Positions 19,453 through 27,607 of a stretch of 64,000 bases of DNA are shown here, one piece after another; within the stretch, counting starts at the first letter, position 1; each line of letters opens with the position of its first letter. Origin of the DNA: Candidatus Accumulibacter sp. ACC003 (lineage in GTDB: Bacteria > Pseudomonadota > Gammaproteobacteria > Burkholderiales > Rhodocyclaceae); NCBI RefSeq assembly GCF_907163085.1, contig NZ_CAJQTX010000011.1, positions 124,001 through 188,000 of the forward strand, read 5' to 3'. A model generated the notes under the pieces. It had not been told where the DNA came from. It ran no database searches and saw only the letters and a list, made by a program, of their open reading frames with translations. The position numbers were made by a program, and so were the translations under genes.

Positions 19453-20340
19453 TCAGTAAGCGATCGCCTGGCTGCGGTTTGTCGCGTTGCCTTCCAGCTG
19501 CGGGCTTTGCGCGAAGCTGCTCTTCATCTGCTTGCGCATCTCGCTAATCACCGCTTTGCGCGACAGCTTGTTCTGCGTGTCGCGCATCACCTTGACCAAA
19601 TAATACGTGAAAGCGCCGTTGTAGCGACCGCTGAAGAAAGCGTCAGCGCTGGTCTGGTTGGCCTTGCAGCCGGTCCACAGCAGGTGATGGGCGCCGAGCA
19701 CGGCGGCTTTGCTGGCGCTGGCCGATTTTTTCTTTTTTTCCTTTTTCTTCTTGCCAGCGTCGGGGAGTGCGGCGTCGAGCGTGAAGCCGCGCATCCTGGC
19801 GGGCTTGTCGTCGAATTCATGGTCGGGCGGTGCGACGAAGCGCGGCCGCGGTGCGTGCAGACCGAATTCGGCGCCACGCAGTCCGCTACCGCTGTGGCAG
19901 GTGTCGAGATAGACCTCGAGCAGGACATTGGCGGGCAGTTGCGCAAAAAGATCGTGCAACTCGTCGTCGCAGATAATGTGCGCGGCGTCCCAACTACCGT
20001 CTTTTTCGGCAATATCGTAGGGCACGAAGGCTTCGTCCTTGCCGTCGGGCTCGTCACCACTGGTGTCGTTCATCTGCGTGCCGTGCGACGACAGGCTGAA
20101 GACCAGATAGTCGAGCTTGCCGGCCCTGGCGTCGGCAACCATCGCCGCCAGCCTGGCCATGATGTTGGCCTTGGTCGCCTGGGCGTCGGTGAGGCTGCTC
20201 ATTTCGCTGCTGGTGAAACCCAGCAGATCCTTGTACAGCGCCGCCATGTCCCTGGCGTCGTTAACGCAGCCGTTGAGTGCGAACTGCGGGTAGTTCGCGA
20301 ATTTATTGATGCCGACAAAAAGCGCTTTTCTTCCAGCCAT
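19453..20340 (-). CDS. Metacaspase-like C14 peptidase
   Basis: A 295-residue caspase-fold cysteine peptidase. KALFVGINKFANYPQFALNGCVNDARDMAAL is the typical p20 start. SLSSHGTQ carries the catalytic histidine and YLDTCHSGSGLRG the catalytic cysteine. A lysine-rich insert (KKKKEKKKKSAS, about 205-216) precedes the C-terminal part. The ATG at 20340 has AGGAGG seven bases upstream, better than the TTG six codons earlier. Bacterial metacaspases cleave after Arg or Lys and are linked to stress responses and conflict systems. It stands alone here; an ISAs1 element sits 115 bp upstream and may have altered its promoter. Confidence 0.9.
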   Translation of the reverse strand: MAGRKALFVGINKFANYPQFALNGCVNDARDMAALYKDLLGFTSSEMSSLTDAQATKANIMARLAAMVADARAGKLDYLVFSLSSHGTQMNDTSGDEPDGKDEAFVPYDIAEKDGSWDAAHIICDDELHDLFAQLPANVLLEVYLDTCHSGSGLRGAEFGLHAPRPRFVAPPDHEFDDKPARMRGFTLDAALPDAGKKKKEKKKKSASASKAAVLGAHHLLWTGCKANQTSADAFFSGRYNGAFTYYLVKVMRDTQNKLSRKAVISEMRKQMKSSFAQSPQLEGNATNRSQAIAY

Positions 20341-20513
20341 GGCGAACCCTCCTAGCAAAGCCGCGAAAACAATGATCGGCGAAAGCGCGGCATCAGTCGC
20401 CTGCGCATTGTGCGGCGATCATTCGCTGGCCGCAATGGCTGGCTGCCGGCGGCACAGGGTGGATTTGTCCTCTCAGGCAACGCACGGGCAATCAAGCAGT
20501 TAGTTCTTCCCCC

Positions 20514-20542
20514 TGGACATCTGCGCCGGAAGTCCGTATAAA
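20514..20542 (+). promoter_or_regulatory. ISAs1 transposase promoter, copy 1
   Basis: TGGACA (20514-20519), 17 bases, TATAAA (20537-20542) is a near-consensus sigma-70 promoter inside the left end. The expected transcription start coincides with the ATG at 20549, and no ribosome site precedes that codon, so the mRNA may be leaderless. Confidence 0.6.
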
Positions 20543-20548
20543 TGGCGC

Positions 20549-21622
20549 ATGGAAAGCGTTCTTGGTGCATTGCGTGTTCGCTTGGTGGGCAAGAGCGAAG
20601 AGGCTCGCTATCGGGAGTTGATGGCAGAGCATCACTACCTGGGCGACCTGGCGAAGATCGGGCACACGCTTTGGTACGTGGCCACCTACGGCGAAAAGTG
20701 GACGGCCCTGCTGAGTTTCTCTGCGGCGGCCTGGAAATGCGGCGTTCGTGACCGCTGGATCGGCTGGGACTATCGGCATCAGTACGATCGCTTGGGCCTG
20801 GTCGCCAACAACAGTCGCTTTCTGATCCTTCCCGATTGGCATTACCCCAATCTCGGCTCCAAGGTGCTCTCGCTGTGCGAGCGACGGGTCGCCGAGGATT
20901 GGCAGGCGCATTTCGGGAAGCCGCTGTTACTGCTGGAGACCTTTGTGGACCCCTCGCGCTTCCAGGGGACCGTCTATCGCGCCGCGAACTGGACGCCTCT
21001 GGGGCTGACGCAAGGCTTTCGCCGCACCCGAGAAGGCTACAGCGCCCACCCGACGTCGCCCAAAGTTGTCTTTGTTCGCCCCTTGCAGGCGGACGCTCGC
21101 GGCCAACTTTCCCGCTCGATACTCAACCCCCGCTATCGCACAGGAGCGCCCAGGATGATGCTCACCGCCGAACAGATGCGCACGCTTCCCGATTTCTTTG
21201 CCGGCATCGCCGACCCGCGGCGCGCGCAAGGAAGGCGTCACCCCCTTCCTGCCGTTCTGGCCATCGCCACGGCGGCGGTCTTGTGCGGAATGCGGGGCTA
21301 CAAAGCCATCGCCGGGTGGGCCAAAGACCTCACACCGAAAGCACGCGAGCGTTTCCGCTGTCGTCGCGAGAAGGGCGTTTACCGCGTACCCAGCGAGTTC
21401 ATCATTCGTGACGTCCTGATCCGTGTCGATCCCATGGCGCTCGATCAAGCGTGTCAGCAGTGGAACAAGGCCTATGCTCAAGACGACCCCAGTCTGGCGG
21501 TCGACGGCAAGACCATGCGCAATGCCCATGACGAGCACGGTCAGCAAGCACACATCATGAGCGTGGTCGGGCATCAGACCGGCGTGTGTCACACCCAAAA
21601 AAAGTCGGCACCTTGCCCGTAA
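20549..21622 (+). CDS. DUF4338-ISAs1 transposase fusion, first frame (copy 1)
   Basis: Residues 1-185 form a DUF4338 (DruA-like) domain: EHHYLGDLAKIG, ALLSFSAAAWK, RDRWIGWDYRHQYDRL, LVANNSRFLILPDW, LLLETFVDPSRFQGTVYRAANW. Residues about 200-357 begin an ISAs1 transposase: LPDFFAGIADPRRAQGRRHPLPAVLAI, KAIAGWAKDL and SLAVDGKTMRNA with the first catalytic Asp. The frame ends at 21622, past an A_AAA_AAG slippery heptamer at 21598-21604. A -1 slip there joins it exactly to the second frame, giving a protein near 600 residues. Ordinary ISAs1 transposases lack the N-terminal domain. Confidence 0.9.
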   Translation: MESVLGALRVRLVGKSEEARYRELMAEHHYLGDLAKIGHTLWYVATYGEKWTALLSFSAAAWKCGVRDRWIGWDYRHQYDRLGLVANNSRFLILPDWHYPNLGSKVLSLCERRVAEDWQAHFGKPLLLLETFVDPSRFQGTVYRAANWTPLGLTQGFRRTREGYSAHPTSPKVVFVRPLQADARGQLSRSILNPRYRTGAPRMMLTAEQMRTLPDFFAGIADPRRAQGRRHPLPAVLAIATAAVLCGMRGYKAIAGWAKDLTPKARERFRCRREKGVYRVPSEFIIRDVLIRVDPMALDQACQQWNKAYAQDDPSLAVDGKTMRNAHDEHGQQAHIMSVVGHQTGVCHTQKKSAPCP

Positions 21623-22335
21623 ATGGCGGGGACGAGCTCAAGCAGACCAATGAAATCGGGATGTTCATACCCCTGCTCGATGCGATCGATATTCAGGGCA
21701 AGGACATCACCGCCGACGCGCTACTGACACAGCGCAAGCTGGCGACCTACCTGGTGGAGCGCAAGGCGCACTATCACTTCACGGTCAAAGGCAATCAGCC
21801 AACACTGCAAGCCGATATCGCGCTCCTCTTCCAGGATCGGAAGGGGGCAGACTTCGTGGCGGTTTCGCCACCTGACCATGGTCGGATCGAGACTCGGCGT
21901 ATTTGGTGCAGCAATGCCCTCAACGCCTATCTCGACTTCCCGTATGTCGGCCAGGTGTTCTTGATCGAGCGCGAAGTGCTGCACAAGAAGAGCGGCAAGC
22001 GGACGCACGAAATCGCTCTCGGGATCACCAGTCGCCCTCCAGAACAGGCCAGCCCACAGCAAATCCTCGCCATCAATCGCGGCCATTGGTCGATAGAGAA
22101 CCGCTGTCACTACGTCATCGACTGGAACTACGACGAGGACCGTAGCCGTATTCGGACTGGTTACGGACCCGAGAACATGTCACGCCTGCGCCGCTTTGCC
22201 GTCGGAATCCTGCACCACTTCTCCGACGGCAAAACCAGCATTTCCGAAAAAATGCGCCACCTCAACCGCAACATCCGATTGGTCTTCGACTACCTGCGCA
22301 TGACCAAAAATTCTACAGGCCACGTATCACCTTGA
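21586..22335 (+). CDS. ISAs1 transposase, second frame (copy 1)
   Basis: This frame continues the transposase after the -1 slip: TQKKVGTLPVNGGDELKQTNEIGMFIPLL, DITADALLTQ (second catalytic Asp), FTVKGNQPTLQ, and GHWSIENRCHYVIDWNYDEDRSRIR (catalytic Glu). The listed GTG start at 21586 overlaps the first frame and is probably not the natural start; translation most likely arrives by frameshifting. The C-terminus ends normally with the FDYLRMTKN segment. Confidence 0.88.
   Translation: MSHPKKVGTLPVNGGDELKQTNEIGMFIPLLDAIDIQGKDITADALLTQRKLATYLVERKAHYHFTVKGNQPTLQADIALLFQDRKGADFVAVSPPDHGRIETRRIWCSNALNAYLDFPYVGQVFLIEREVLHKKSGKRTHEIALGITSRPPEQASPQQILAINRGHWSIENRCHYVIDWNYDEDRSRIRTGYGPENMSRLRRFAVGILHHFSDGKTSISEKMRHLNRNIRLVFDYLRMTKNSTGHVSP
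21598..21604 (+). promoter_or_regulatory. Programmed -1 frameshift heptamer A_AAA_AAG (copy 1)
   Basis: In the zero frame the codons CAA AAA AAG form the canonical slippery heptamer used by dnaX and many IS elements. The -1 frame then reads AAA AAA GTC GGC, restoring a normal ISAs1 sequence. The twin element has the same site at 36978-36984. Confidence 0.75.
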
Positions 22336-22477
22336 TCCCGGCACGAGAACAAATTTACCGTGGCCGGCGGCATCTTCCCGTGGCGCAAAATCCCGGACGG
22401 AATGGTGCTGCTCGGGGCTCGCCGGCGCTAATTGCTGCCCCCTGACCATCGCTGCGGCGCCTGGTGCAGGCTTAGGC

Positions 22478-24829
22478 TCACTTTTTCTTGCCGCGCCCGA
22501 GCAGCCCGCGGAGGAATCCTTCCGCCTCTTCGATGACCGCCTCGCCGACACCCCGGCCGCGACGGGCGATGGCGTCGGTCGCCACGTCGGTCAGTTTGAT
22601 CGAATAGCGCAAGTCGTCTGGCGGGCCGCTGAAATGTACCGGAACCGAGATGCCGGCCAGCGCCGTCAGCAGCTTCGAGCTTTCAATCGGGTTGGCGGTA
22701 ACGGTGACGCGCAAGGTGTAATCCAGCTGCTTCGATCGCAGGTCGAACTGGCCACGTCCCTGTAGCCCGAGTTGTGGCGCGGCGCCGTCGAGGTCGTCAT
22801 TACGCGCGATGCCGTCAGCGAGCTTGACGGTGCCGCTCAGGCGCGACAGCACTGTGCGCTTGCTGCGGTCGAACTGGCCGGTTTGCGTGCCGCTGCCAGT
22901 CAAGGCGCGCGTCAGCTGGCCGAGAACGGCCGGCAGATCGACGCCGACCAGCGCAAAGTCGCGCAGCGCGAAACGCCCGCTACCCTGCGCGGCGCGCGTC
23001 ATTTCGGCCACCGAGTGGCCGGCGGTGGACAGCGCCAGGTCGATATCGCCACGGCCGCTCAGATCGCCGCGGCGCAGGGCGTCGCGCGCCAGCGCGCCAA
23101 TATCGACGTGCTGCAGCGACAGCTTCAGCGATGCCCGCTGGGCAGCGGCGTCGAGAGCCAGCTCAGCGCTCGCCTGACCGCCATAGAGCCGTGCGCTCAG
23201 CGGCGAAACCGCCGTCCGCCCGGCGGCGCTGTGCACGGCGGCACGCACCTCCGTCGCCGTGACGCCGCGGACCTGTAGCTGCCCGATTCGCAGCTTGCCG
23301 TCGAGCCGCAGATCGCGCCAGGGTGTCCAGTCGACGATCCGATCACCTGCTCCCGAACTGGCCTTTGAACCCGAACCCGAACCCGAACCCGAACCCGAAC
23401 CCGAACCCGAACCCGAACCCGAACCCGAACCCGAACCCGAATCCGTCGCCGTAGCGGCAGCCCTGGTGGCTTCCGTTGCCGTCGCCGAGCCCGTCTCCGC
23501 CTGCCCGGCCCGTCGCAGATAAGGATCGACGTTCAGCCGATCCGCATCGATCTCGAAGGCGATCTCGGGTTGGCCAAAATTCTTCACCGTGATCGCCGCG
23601 TTCAAGCGCGTATCCGCGGCGCTGGCGGCCAGCTTCAGATCGAGCCGTTCGCTGCGGCCATCGAGCTGCATGGCACCGCTGAGCGTGGCTGTCGCGCGTC
23701 CATCAGGCAAGCGCGGGTCGTCGATCGAGATCGCGCAGTCGAACTGCGGCATGGTCAGCGTCCGGCTCTGCAGACTGGCGCTGAGCGGGCCGCTGAGCCG
23801 CGCCTGCCGCGTCGCCGGGCCATCGCGCTGGCTGGCCGTGAGCACCAGATTCTCGGCGTGTAGCGACGCGGCCGCGCCGCTGACCCCCTCGATTGCCATC
23901 TGTGCGGCGTTGGCGGTGATGCTCCACGCGTCGGCAGCACGCTGGCCAGCGGCCTGCACGACGACCTCCGTGGCGCTGCTGGCATCGCCGTGCAGCGACC
24001 AGCGGCTGGCGCTAAGCGACGCGCGCAAGGGCTGCTGATGGTGCGTGCCGGCGAAGCCAAACTTGACGTCGCTGGCGGCAAAAGCGGCGGCGGCGAGATC
24101 AAGGTCCACGCTCGCCGTGAGCGCGATATCGCCGGCCAGTGCGGCTGCGGTCGAGCTCAGACGAGCGTTCAGTTCGAGCGGCATGTTCGTTTTCGGCGCC
24201 AGTCGGCCGGTCGTAAGCGCGATCGCCGAGAGCGTTGTCGTTTGCCCGCTGACCTCGTCGCGCAGGTTGATCGTCGCGTCGCTGAGTCGCAGCTGGGCGA
24301 CTTCCCAGGCCGCCGTGGTCGCCGGCGCTGCTTGTTCCGGTGCGTCTGGCGATGGTCCAGCTGCGGCGCTGCCGGGCGCTGCGGCTGGGGCGGGCGCCGC
24401 CACCAGGGGTGCGCCGACGTCAAGGTCGGCGTCGTCGGTGATGCGGCCATCGCGGCGGCGGATCAGCGTCGCCTGTGTGTCCTGGACGTCGAGCGAATCG
24501 ACGACGATCTTTCGCCGTAGCAAGGGCAGCAGGGCGATCGTCACGCGTGCCGACGCAAAGCTGACGAACTCTGCTTCGCTGCGTTTCGCCGACAAGCTGC
24601 TCGCCGGCAGTGTGATGGCCAGCGACGGGAAGATCGAAAGCCCGAGATCGCCCTTGAGTTTCAGCGTTCGGCCGGTGTTGGTCCTGACCGCTTCTTCGAT
24701 CTGCCCTTTGTACTTATTGATGTCGAACAGCGCCAACGCGATGACTACGGCGAGCACCAGGAGCGCTACCAGGGTGGCGCCGACGAGGTAGATACGGCGG
24801 CGTCCGGCAGTCATCGCCAGACGTGCCAA
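22478..24829 (-). CDS. AsmA family protein
   Basis: A 783-residue inner-membrane-anchored periplasmic protein. One N-terminal transmembrane helix (about 12-35) is followed by DINKYKGQIEEAVRTNTGRTLKLKGDLGLSIFPSLAI, the AsmA N-terminal signature. A long beta-rich body leads to the AsmA_2 region with GRGDIDLALSTAGHS and the end LDYTLRVTVTANPIESSKL...VPVHFSGPPDDLRYSIKL. AsmA-like proteins belong to the repeating-beta-groove group implicated in lipid transport and outer-membrane homeostasis. A Gly-Ser linker of about 24 residues encoded by a hexanucleotide repeat lies mid-protein (about 463-488). Confidence 0.88.
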   Translation of the reverse strand: MARLAMTAGRRRIYLVGATLVALLVLAVVIALALFDINKYKGQIEEAVRTNTGRTLKLKGDLGLSIFPSLAITLPASSLSAKRSEAEFVSFASARVTIALLPLLRRKIVVDSLDVQDTQATLIRRRDGRITDDADLDVGAPLVAAPAPAAAPGSAAAGPSPDAPEQAAPATTAAWEVAQLRLSDATINLRDEVSGQTTTLSAIALTTGRLAPKTNMPLELNARLSSTAAALAGDIALTASVDLDLAAAAFAASDVKFGFAGTHHQQPLRASLSASRWSLHGDASSATEVVVQAAGQRAADAWSITANAAQMAIEGVSGAAASLHAENLVLTASQRDGPATRQARLSGPLSASLQSRTLTMPQFDCAISIDDPRLPDGRATATLSGAMQLDGRSERLDLKLAASAADTRLNAAITVKNFGQPEIAFEIDADRLNVDPYLRRAGQAETGSATATEATRAAATATDSGSGSGSGSGSGSGSGSGSGSGSGSKASSGAGDRIVDWTPWRDLRLDGKLRIGQLQVRGVTATEVRAAVHSAAGRTAVSPLSARLYGGQASAELALDAAAQRASLKLSLQHVDIGALARDALRRGDLSGRGDIDLALSTAGHSVAEMTRAAQGSGRFALRDFALVGVDLPAVLGQLTRALTGSGTQTGQFDRSKRTVLSRLSGTVKLADGIARNDDLDGAAPQLGLQGRGQFDLRSKQLDYTLRVTVTANPIESSKLLTALAGISVPVHFSGPPDDLRYSIKLTDVATDAIARRGRGVGEAVIEEAEGFLRGLLGRGKKK
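23367..23444. repeat. Hexanucleotide microsatellite (GAACCC)12 within asmA
   Basis: Twelve perfect GAACCC units (23367-23438) and one imperfect unit (23439-23444) encode an alternating Gly-Ser linker on the coding strand. Unit gain or loss keeps the frame and only changes linker length. Confidence 0.93.
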
Positions 24830-25324
24830 GGCGAGTTCAGAATGCTGCCGCGAGCGCTGCTGGCACCGACTGAGCAGCCGGCGTGCGCGGCACGGTGCTC
24901 AGCCGGGTTTGCCGGGCAGGGGCCAGGTAAAGCCTTCGCCAAGGCAGTCAAGCGACGACTGGCGCCGCGCTCGCGGACAATTTGGCCTTGCAAAGTTATT
25001 GACAGTTTTCGCGCACGCTCGGCAAAATGCCCGGCGTCACTGTGCCGGGAGCATAAGCATGGCGCTCTTTCAGGGCCTGGCAGTGATCGCTTGCTAGCTC
25101 TCCGTAAGGCGTGCATGGCTTGCTCCGGGTGTTGGTTCGATAGCTGATGATAAGCGTCCGGGACGAACACGAGAAGCCGACGAGCTTCGCCGAGGCCCGA
25201 GCGAGCAGCGTCGCGGTGGCGTTTGCCGTTCGCGGCAGCCGCCACGAGAGCCACGAGGCGGTGGCGAACGTTTCCTGAACCGATGTTCGGAATGGTCGCC
25301 GTCAGCCAACTACATTGGATTGCC
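24830..25324. other. Non-coding gap between asmA and the toxin-antitoxin pair
   Basis: No gene is supported over about 495 bp. A plus-strand TTGACA at about 24999-25004 lies in an AT-richer patch, but the -10 (GCAAAAT region) is poor. Frames crossing this stretch show composition typical of shadows. The asmA promoter should lie near the left side. Confidence 0.4.
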
Positions 25325-25642
25325 ATGAGCACGACTTTCTGCAGCAAACCGACCCCCAGGCAAGCCATGGAGTGGGTCAAGGAGACTGGCAATGGTCAGC
25401 GCCGGCTGCTGTTCAGCGAGTCGGCCGAAGCGCGCCTGAAACAGCGCCATATCGCTCGCCGGCAGGTGCTGGAAGCCCTGCGCCACGGCCTCGTCAGCGA
25501 ACCTCTGCACGCCGATGCGCGCGGTGACTGGCGATGCAGCGTCAGCTGGTTCCATGCCGGCGCGCGGCTGACCGTCGGCGTCGTCTTCAAAAGTGGCGAC
25601 GGCGGCGATCTGTCGGTCGTGGCGACGCTGGTCGAGGGCTGA
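25325..25642 (+). CDS. DUF4258 domain protein, probable toxin
   Basis: A 105-residue protein with the DUF4258 core: LLFSESAEARLKQRHIARRQVLEALRHG, then RGDWRCSVSWFHAGARLTVGVVF and the final beta strand LSVVATLV. DUF4258 is related to the RelE/BrnT-like small toxin fold and is often paired with an HTH antitoxin. The XRE-type gene starts two bases after this stop codon, a normal toxin-first HigBA-like layout. RNase activity is presumed from the fold class only. Confidence 0.75.
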   Translation: MSTTFCSKPTPRQAMEWVKETGNGQRRLLFSESAEARLKQRHIARRQVLEALRHGLVSEPLHADARGDWRCSVSWFHAGARLTVGVVFKSGDGGDLSVVATLVEG

Positions 25643-25643
25643 A

Positions 25644-26096
25644 ATGGGCGACTCTCTGAAGTATGACGACTGCGGTCTGAAGAATATCTGCCTGGCCAAC
25701 GGCTTTCAGTACCAGAACCTGGAAGGGCTCGGCCGCTGCCTCGAGATCGACGACGTCGACGGGCTGCACCGGGCCATCGGTCATCACCTGGTCGACTACA
25801 AGAGACGCTTGACGGGTGCCGAAATCCGTTTTCTGCGGGTCGAAATGGGCGTTTCGCAGAAGCGCCTGGGTGACTGTCTCGGGGTAGACGAGCAGAGCGT
25901 TTCGTCGTGGGAACGTAGCAAGCGTCGGCCGACGGTCGCTGCCGAGCGAATGCTGCGCCTGATGTATCTCGAACAGGTGGACGGCGCAACGCGCGTCGTC
26001 GAGGTGATCGCCCAGTGGAGTGACAGCGACCGCCAGAAAGACGACGGACGGCAGCTCTTCGAAAAAAGCGCGAGCGGCTGGCGGCCGGCGGTTTGA
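25644..26096 (+). CDS. XRE-family antitoxin
   Basis: This 150-residue protein has an N-terminal domain (YDDCGLKNICLANGFQ, about 6-21, with DDVDGLHRAIGHHLV) found in antitoxins of this pairing. An HTH follows (about 60-115): LTGAEIRFLRVEMGVSQKRLGDCLGVDEQSVSSWERSKRRP. The ATG sits two bases after the toxin stop, so the genes are co-translated. It should neutralise the DUF4258 protein and repress the operon; no operator is evident upstream. Confidence 0.82.
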   Translation: MGDSLKYDDCGLKNICLANGFQYQNLEGLGRCLEIDDVDGLHRAIGHHLVDYKRRLTGAEIRFLRVEMGVSQKRLGDCLGVDEQSVSSWERSKRRPTVAAERMLRLMYLEQVDGATRVVEVIAQWSDSDRQKDDGRQLFEKSASGWRPAV

Positions 26097-26525
26097 GCGT
26101 TTCCTTCGGTACCTGTGGCGAGCCGCAGAGTAAGACAACGCGAGCGTCGGTCGCCGCAAGGCCGGCCCTTGAAACCGCCACGGGGCGGCGATGACGGGCC
26201 TGCGCGGCACGTTTGCCCGCTGCGTAGCGAGCACCCGAAGAGGGCCGCGCCGCCCGATAGCGGCGACGGGTCGGCCAGCGCCGGAGTTCGCCCGACCGCC
26301 TTTTCGCTGGCGCCGTCGAACAGTCGCGTGCGCGCTGGGTCATACCTACGGCTAGCGGCTGCGCAAAGCCCACCTGCAGGGTACGTACGCTAGCGCCTGT
26401 ACGGCACCCTAAAACAAGCGCAGACTGGCCCGGCGAACGCTCAGCATTGGTTTAATGGTGAGTGGGGCGCTTGTTCCGTGCTCCTGCCGCGATCGTTGAC
26501 GCGTGATCGGCTCTGCAATCATTCC
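26097..26525. other. Non-coding gap upstream of the signalling operon
   Basis: About 430 bp without a supported gene. It must contain the promoter of the binding-protein operon, but no clear -35/-10 pair stands out. A small AT-richer stretch at 26448-26458 (TGGTTTAATGG) is the best candidate for a -10 region. Confidence 0.4.
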
Positions 26526-27593
26526 ATGTCCACCGGGAGGCCGCAGGTGTTGGCGAGCGATGCGAAGATGTCAGGTGCTCTGCAAGGCCGACTACGCCAG
26601 GCCAGCGCTGGCGTGCTTCTGCTGGCGCTGCTGCTCGCTCTCGGCTACCTGGGCTGGAAAGCCTCGCCTCCGACGCCGGCAGCGACCGTCGAAAACCTGC
26701 GCATCGCGCTATCCACGGTGCCGCAAAGCAGCCTCTTTCCGATCGCCGCGGCAAAGGGATATTTCGCTGCGGAGGGGCTGGCGGTGACGCTCATTCCGGT
26801 CAGTCATGGCAAGGTCGCCATCGAGCGCGTGCTGGCCGGCGAGGCTGAGCTTGCGCTGGCCGCGGAGGTGCCGTTCGTGATCGCGGTGATGAAGGGCGAG
26901 GCGCTCTCGGTCGCGGCAAATCTGCTCGACATCGATGGCGGTCACGCGCTGGTCGCACGGCGCGACCGAGGCATCGCCGCGGCGGCCGATCTGGCCGGCA
27001 AAAGGGTCGGCGTCAGCTTTGGCGCCAGCGGCGAGTACTTCCTCTGGGCCTTCCTGATCCGCAACATGCTGGCGCCCGATTCGCTTACCCTGGTCGATCT
27101 GCTGCCCGCGCAAATGGCGTCGGCGCTCGCCGGCGGAACCGTGGACGCGGTCGCCACCTGGGAGCCGTTTGTGCTTGACGCCCAGCTTGTCCTGGGCGAT
27201 CAGGCGCTGACCCTCACAGACCCCGGAGTGTATGCGCAAAGTGTCGTGATCGTCGCCGGCACGGGCTTTCTCAGCGGCCATCGCGGCACGATCGAGAAGC
27301 TGCTGCGCGCCTTGATCAAGGCCGAACGGCTGACGCGCGAGCAACCGGAAGAGTCGCTGGCCATCGTCGCCGCGTGGCTGCAGCGCGACGCCAAGGTCCT
27401 GCGGCCATTGTGGAACACGCTGAACTTCAGGGTCGAGCTGGCGCAGTCGAGTCTGATCACCTTCGAGGCCGAGGCGCGCTGGGCGATGGCGCGCGGCTAC
27501 GTGGCCAGCGCTCCGGTCCCCAATTTCCTTCCCAACGTCTATCTCGACGCGCTGCTGGCGGTAGGGCGCGAGCGCGTGAGCGTGCTGCACTAG
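26526..27593 (+). CDS. Periplasmic NMT1/THI5-like substrate-binding protein in a signalling operon
   Basis: A 355-residue ABC-type binding protein of the NrtA/SsuA/TauA fold. An N-terminal hydrophobic helix (SAGVLLLALLLALGYLGW) has no lipobox cysteine, so it is a membrane anchor or signal peptide. LRIALSTVPQSSLFPIAAAKGYFAAEGLAV and LAGKRVGVSFGASGEYFLWAFL are family landmarks, and VDAVATWEPF is the hinge motif of nitrate/taurine-type proteins. No ABC permease or ATPase is adjacent. A kinase gene follows 14 bp later, so it probably presents a ligand to the sensor. The start is uncertain: GTG 26478 and ATG 26568 are also in frame. Confidence 0.82.
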   Translation: MSTGRPQVLASDAKMSGALQGRLRQASAGVLLLALLLALGYLGWKASPPTPAATVENLRIALSTVPQSSLFPIAAAKGYFAAEGLAVTLIPVSHGKVAIERVLAGEAELALAAEVPFVIAVMKGEALSVAANLLDIDGGHALVARRDRGIAAAADLAGKRVGVSFGASGEYFLWAFLIRNMLAPDSLTLVDLLPAQMASALAGGTVDAVATWEPFVLDAQLVLGDQALTLTDPGVYAQSVVIVAGTGFLSGHRGTIEKLLRALIKAERLTREQPEESLAIVAAWLQRDAKVLRPLWNTLNFRVELAQSSLITFEAEARWAMARGYVASAPVPNFLPNVYLDALLAVGRERVSVLH

Positions 27594-27607
27594 CGCCAGG
27601 CCGACAG

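Larger units (their letters stand above)
20455..22362 (+). mobile_element. ISAs1-family element with DUF4338-transposase fusion, copy 1
   Basis: The 1,908-bp element starts CAGGGTGGATTTGTCCTC and ends with the imperfect inverse of that sequence (CACGGTAAATTTGTTCTC read inward). It is flanked by a perfect 10-bp target duplication GCCGGCGGCA at 20445-20454 and 22363-22372. ISAs1 members typically make 8-10 bp duplications. The element carries one transposase gene split by a frameshift. It is the inverted twin of 36220-38127: equal length and identical translated products. Confidence 0.93.

Noticed and set aside
23259-23522. Plus-strand frame rich in Glu-Pro repeats
   Set aside because: The repeat is the hexanucleotide array read on the wrong strand within asmA; nothing else supports a gene.
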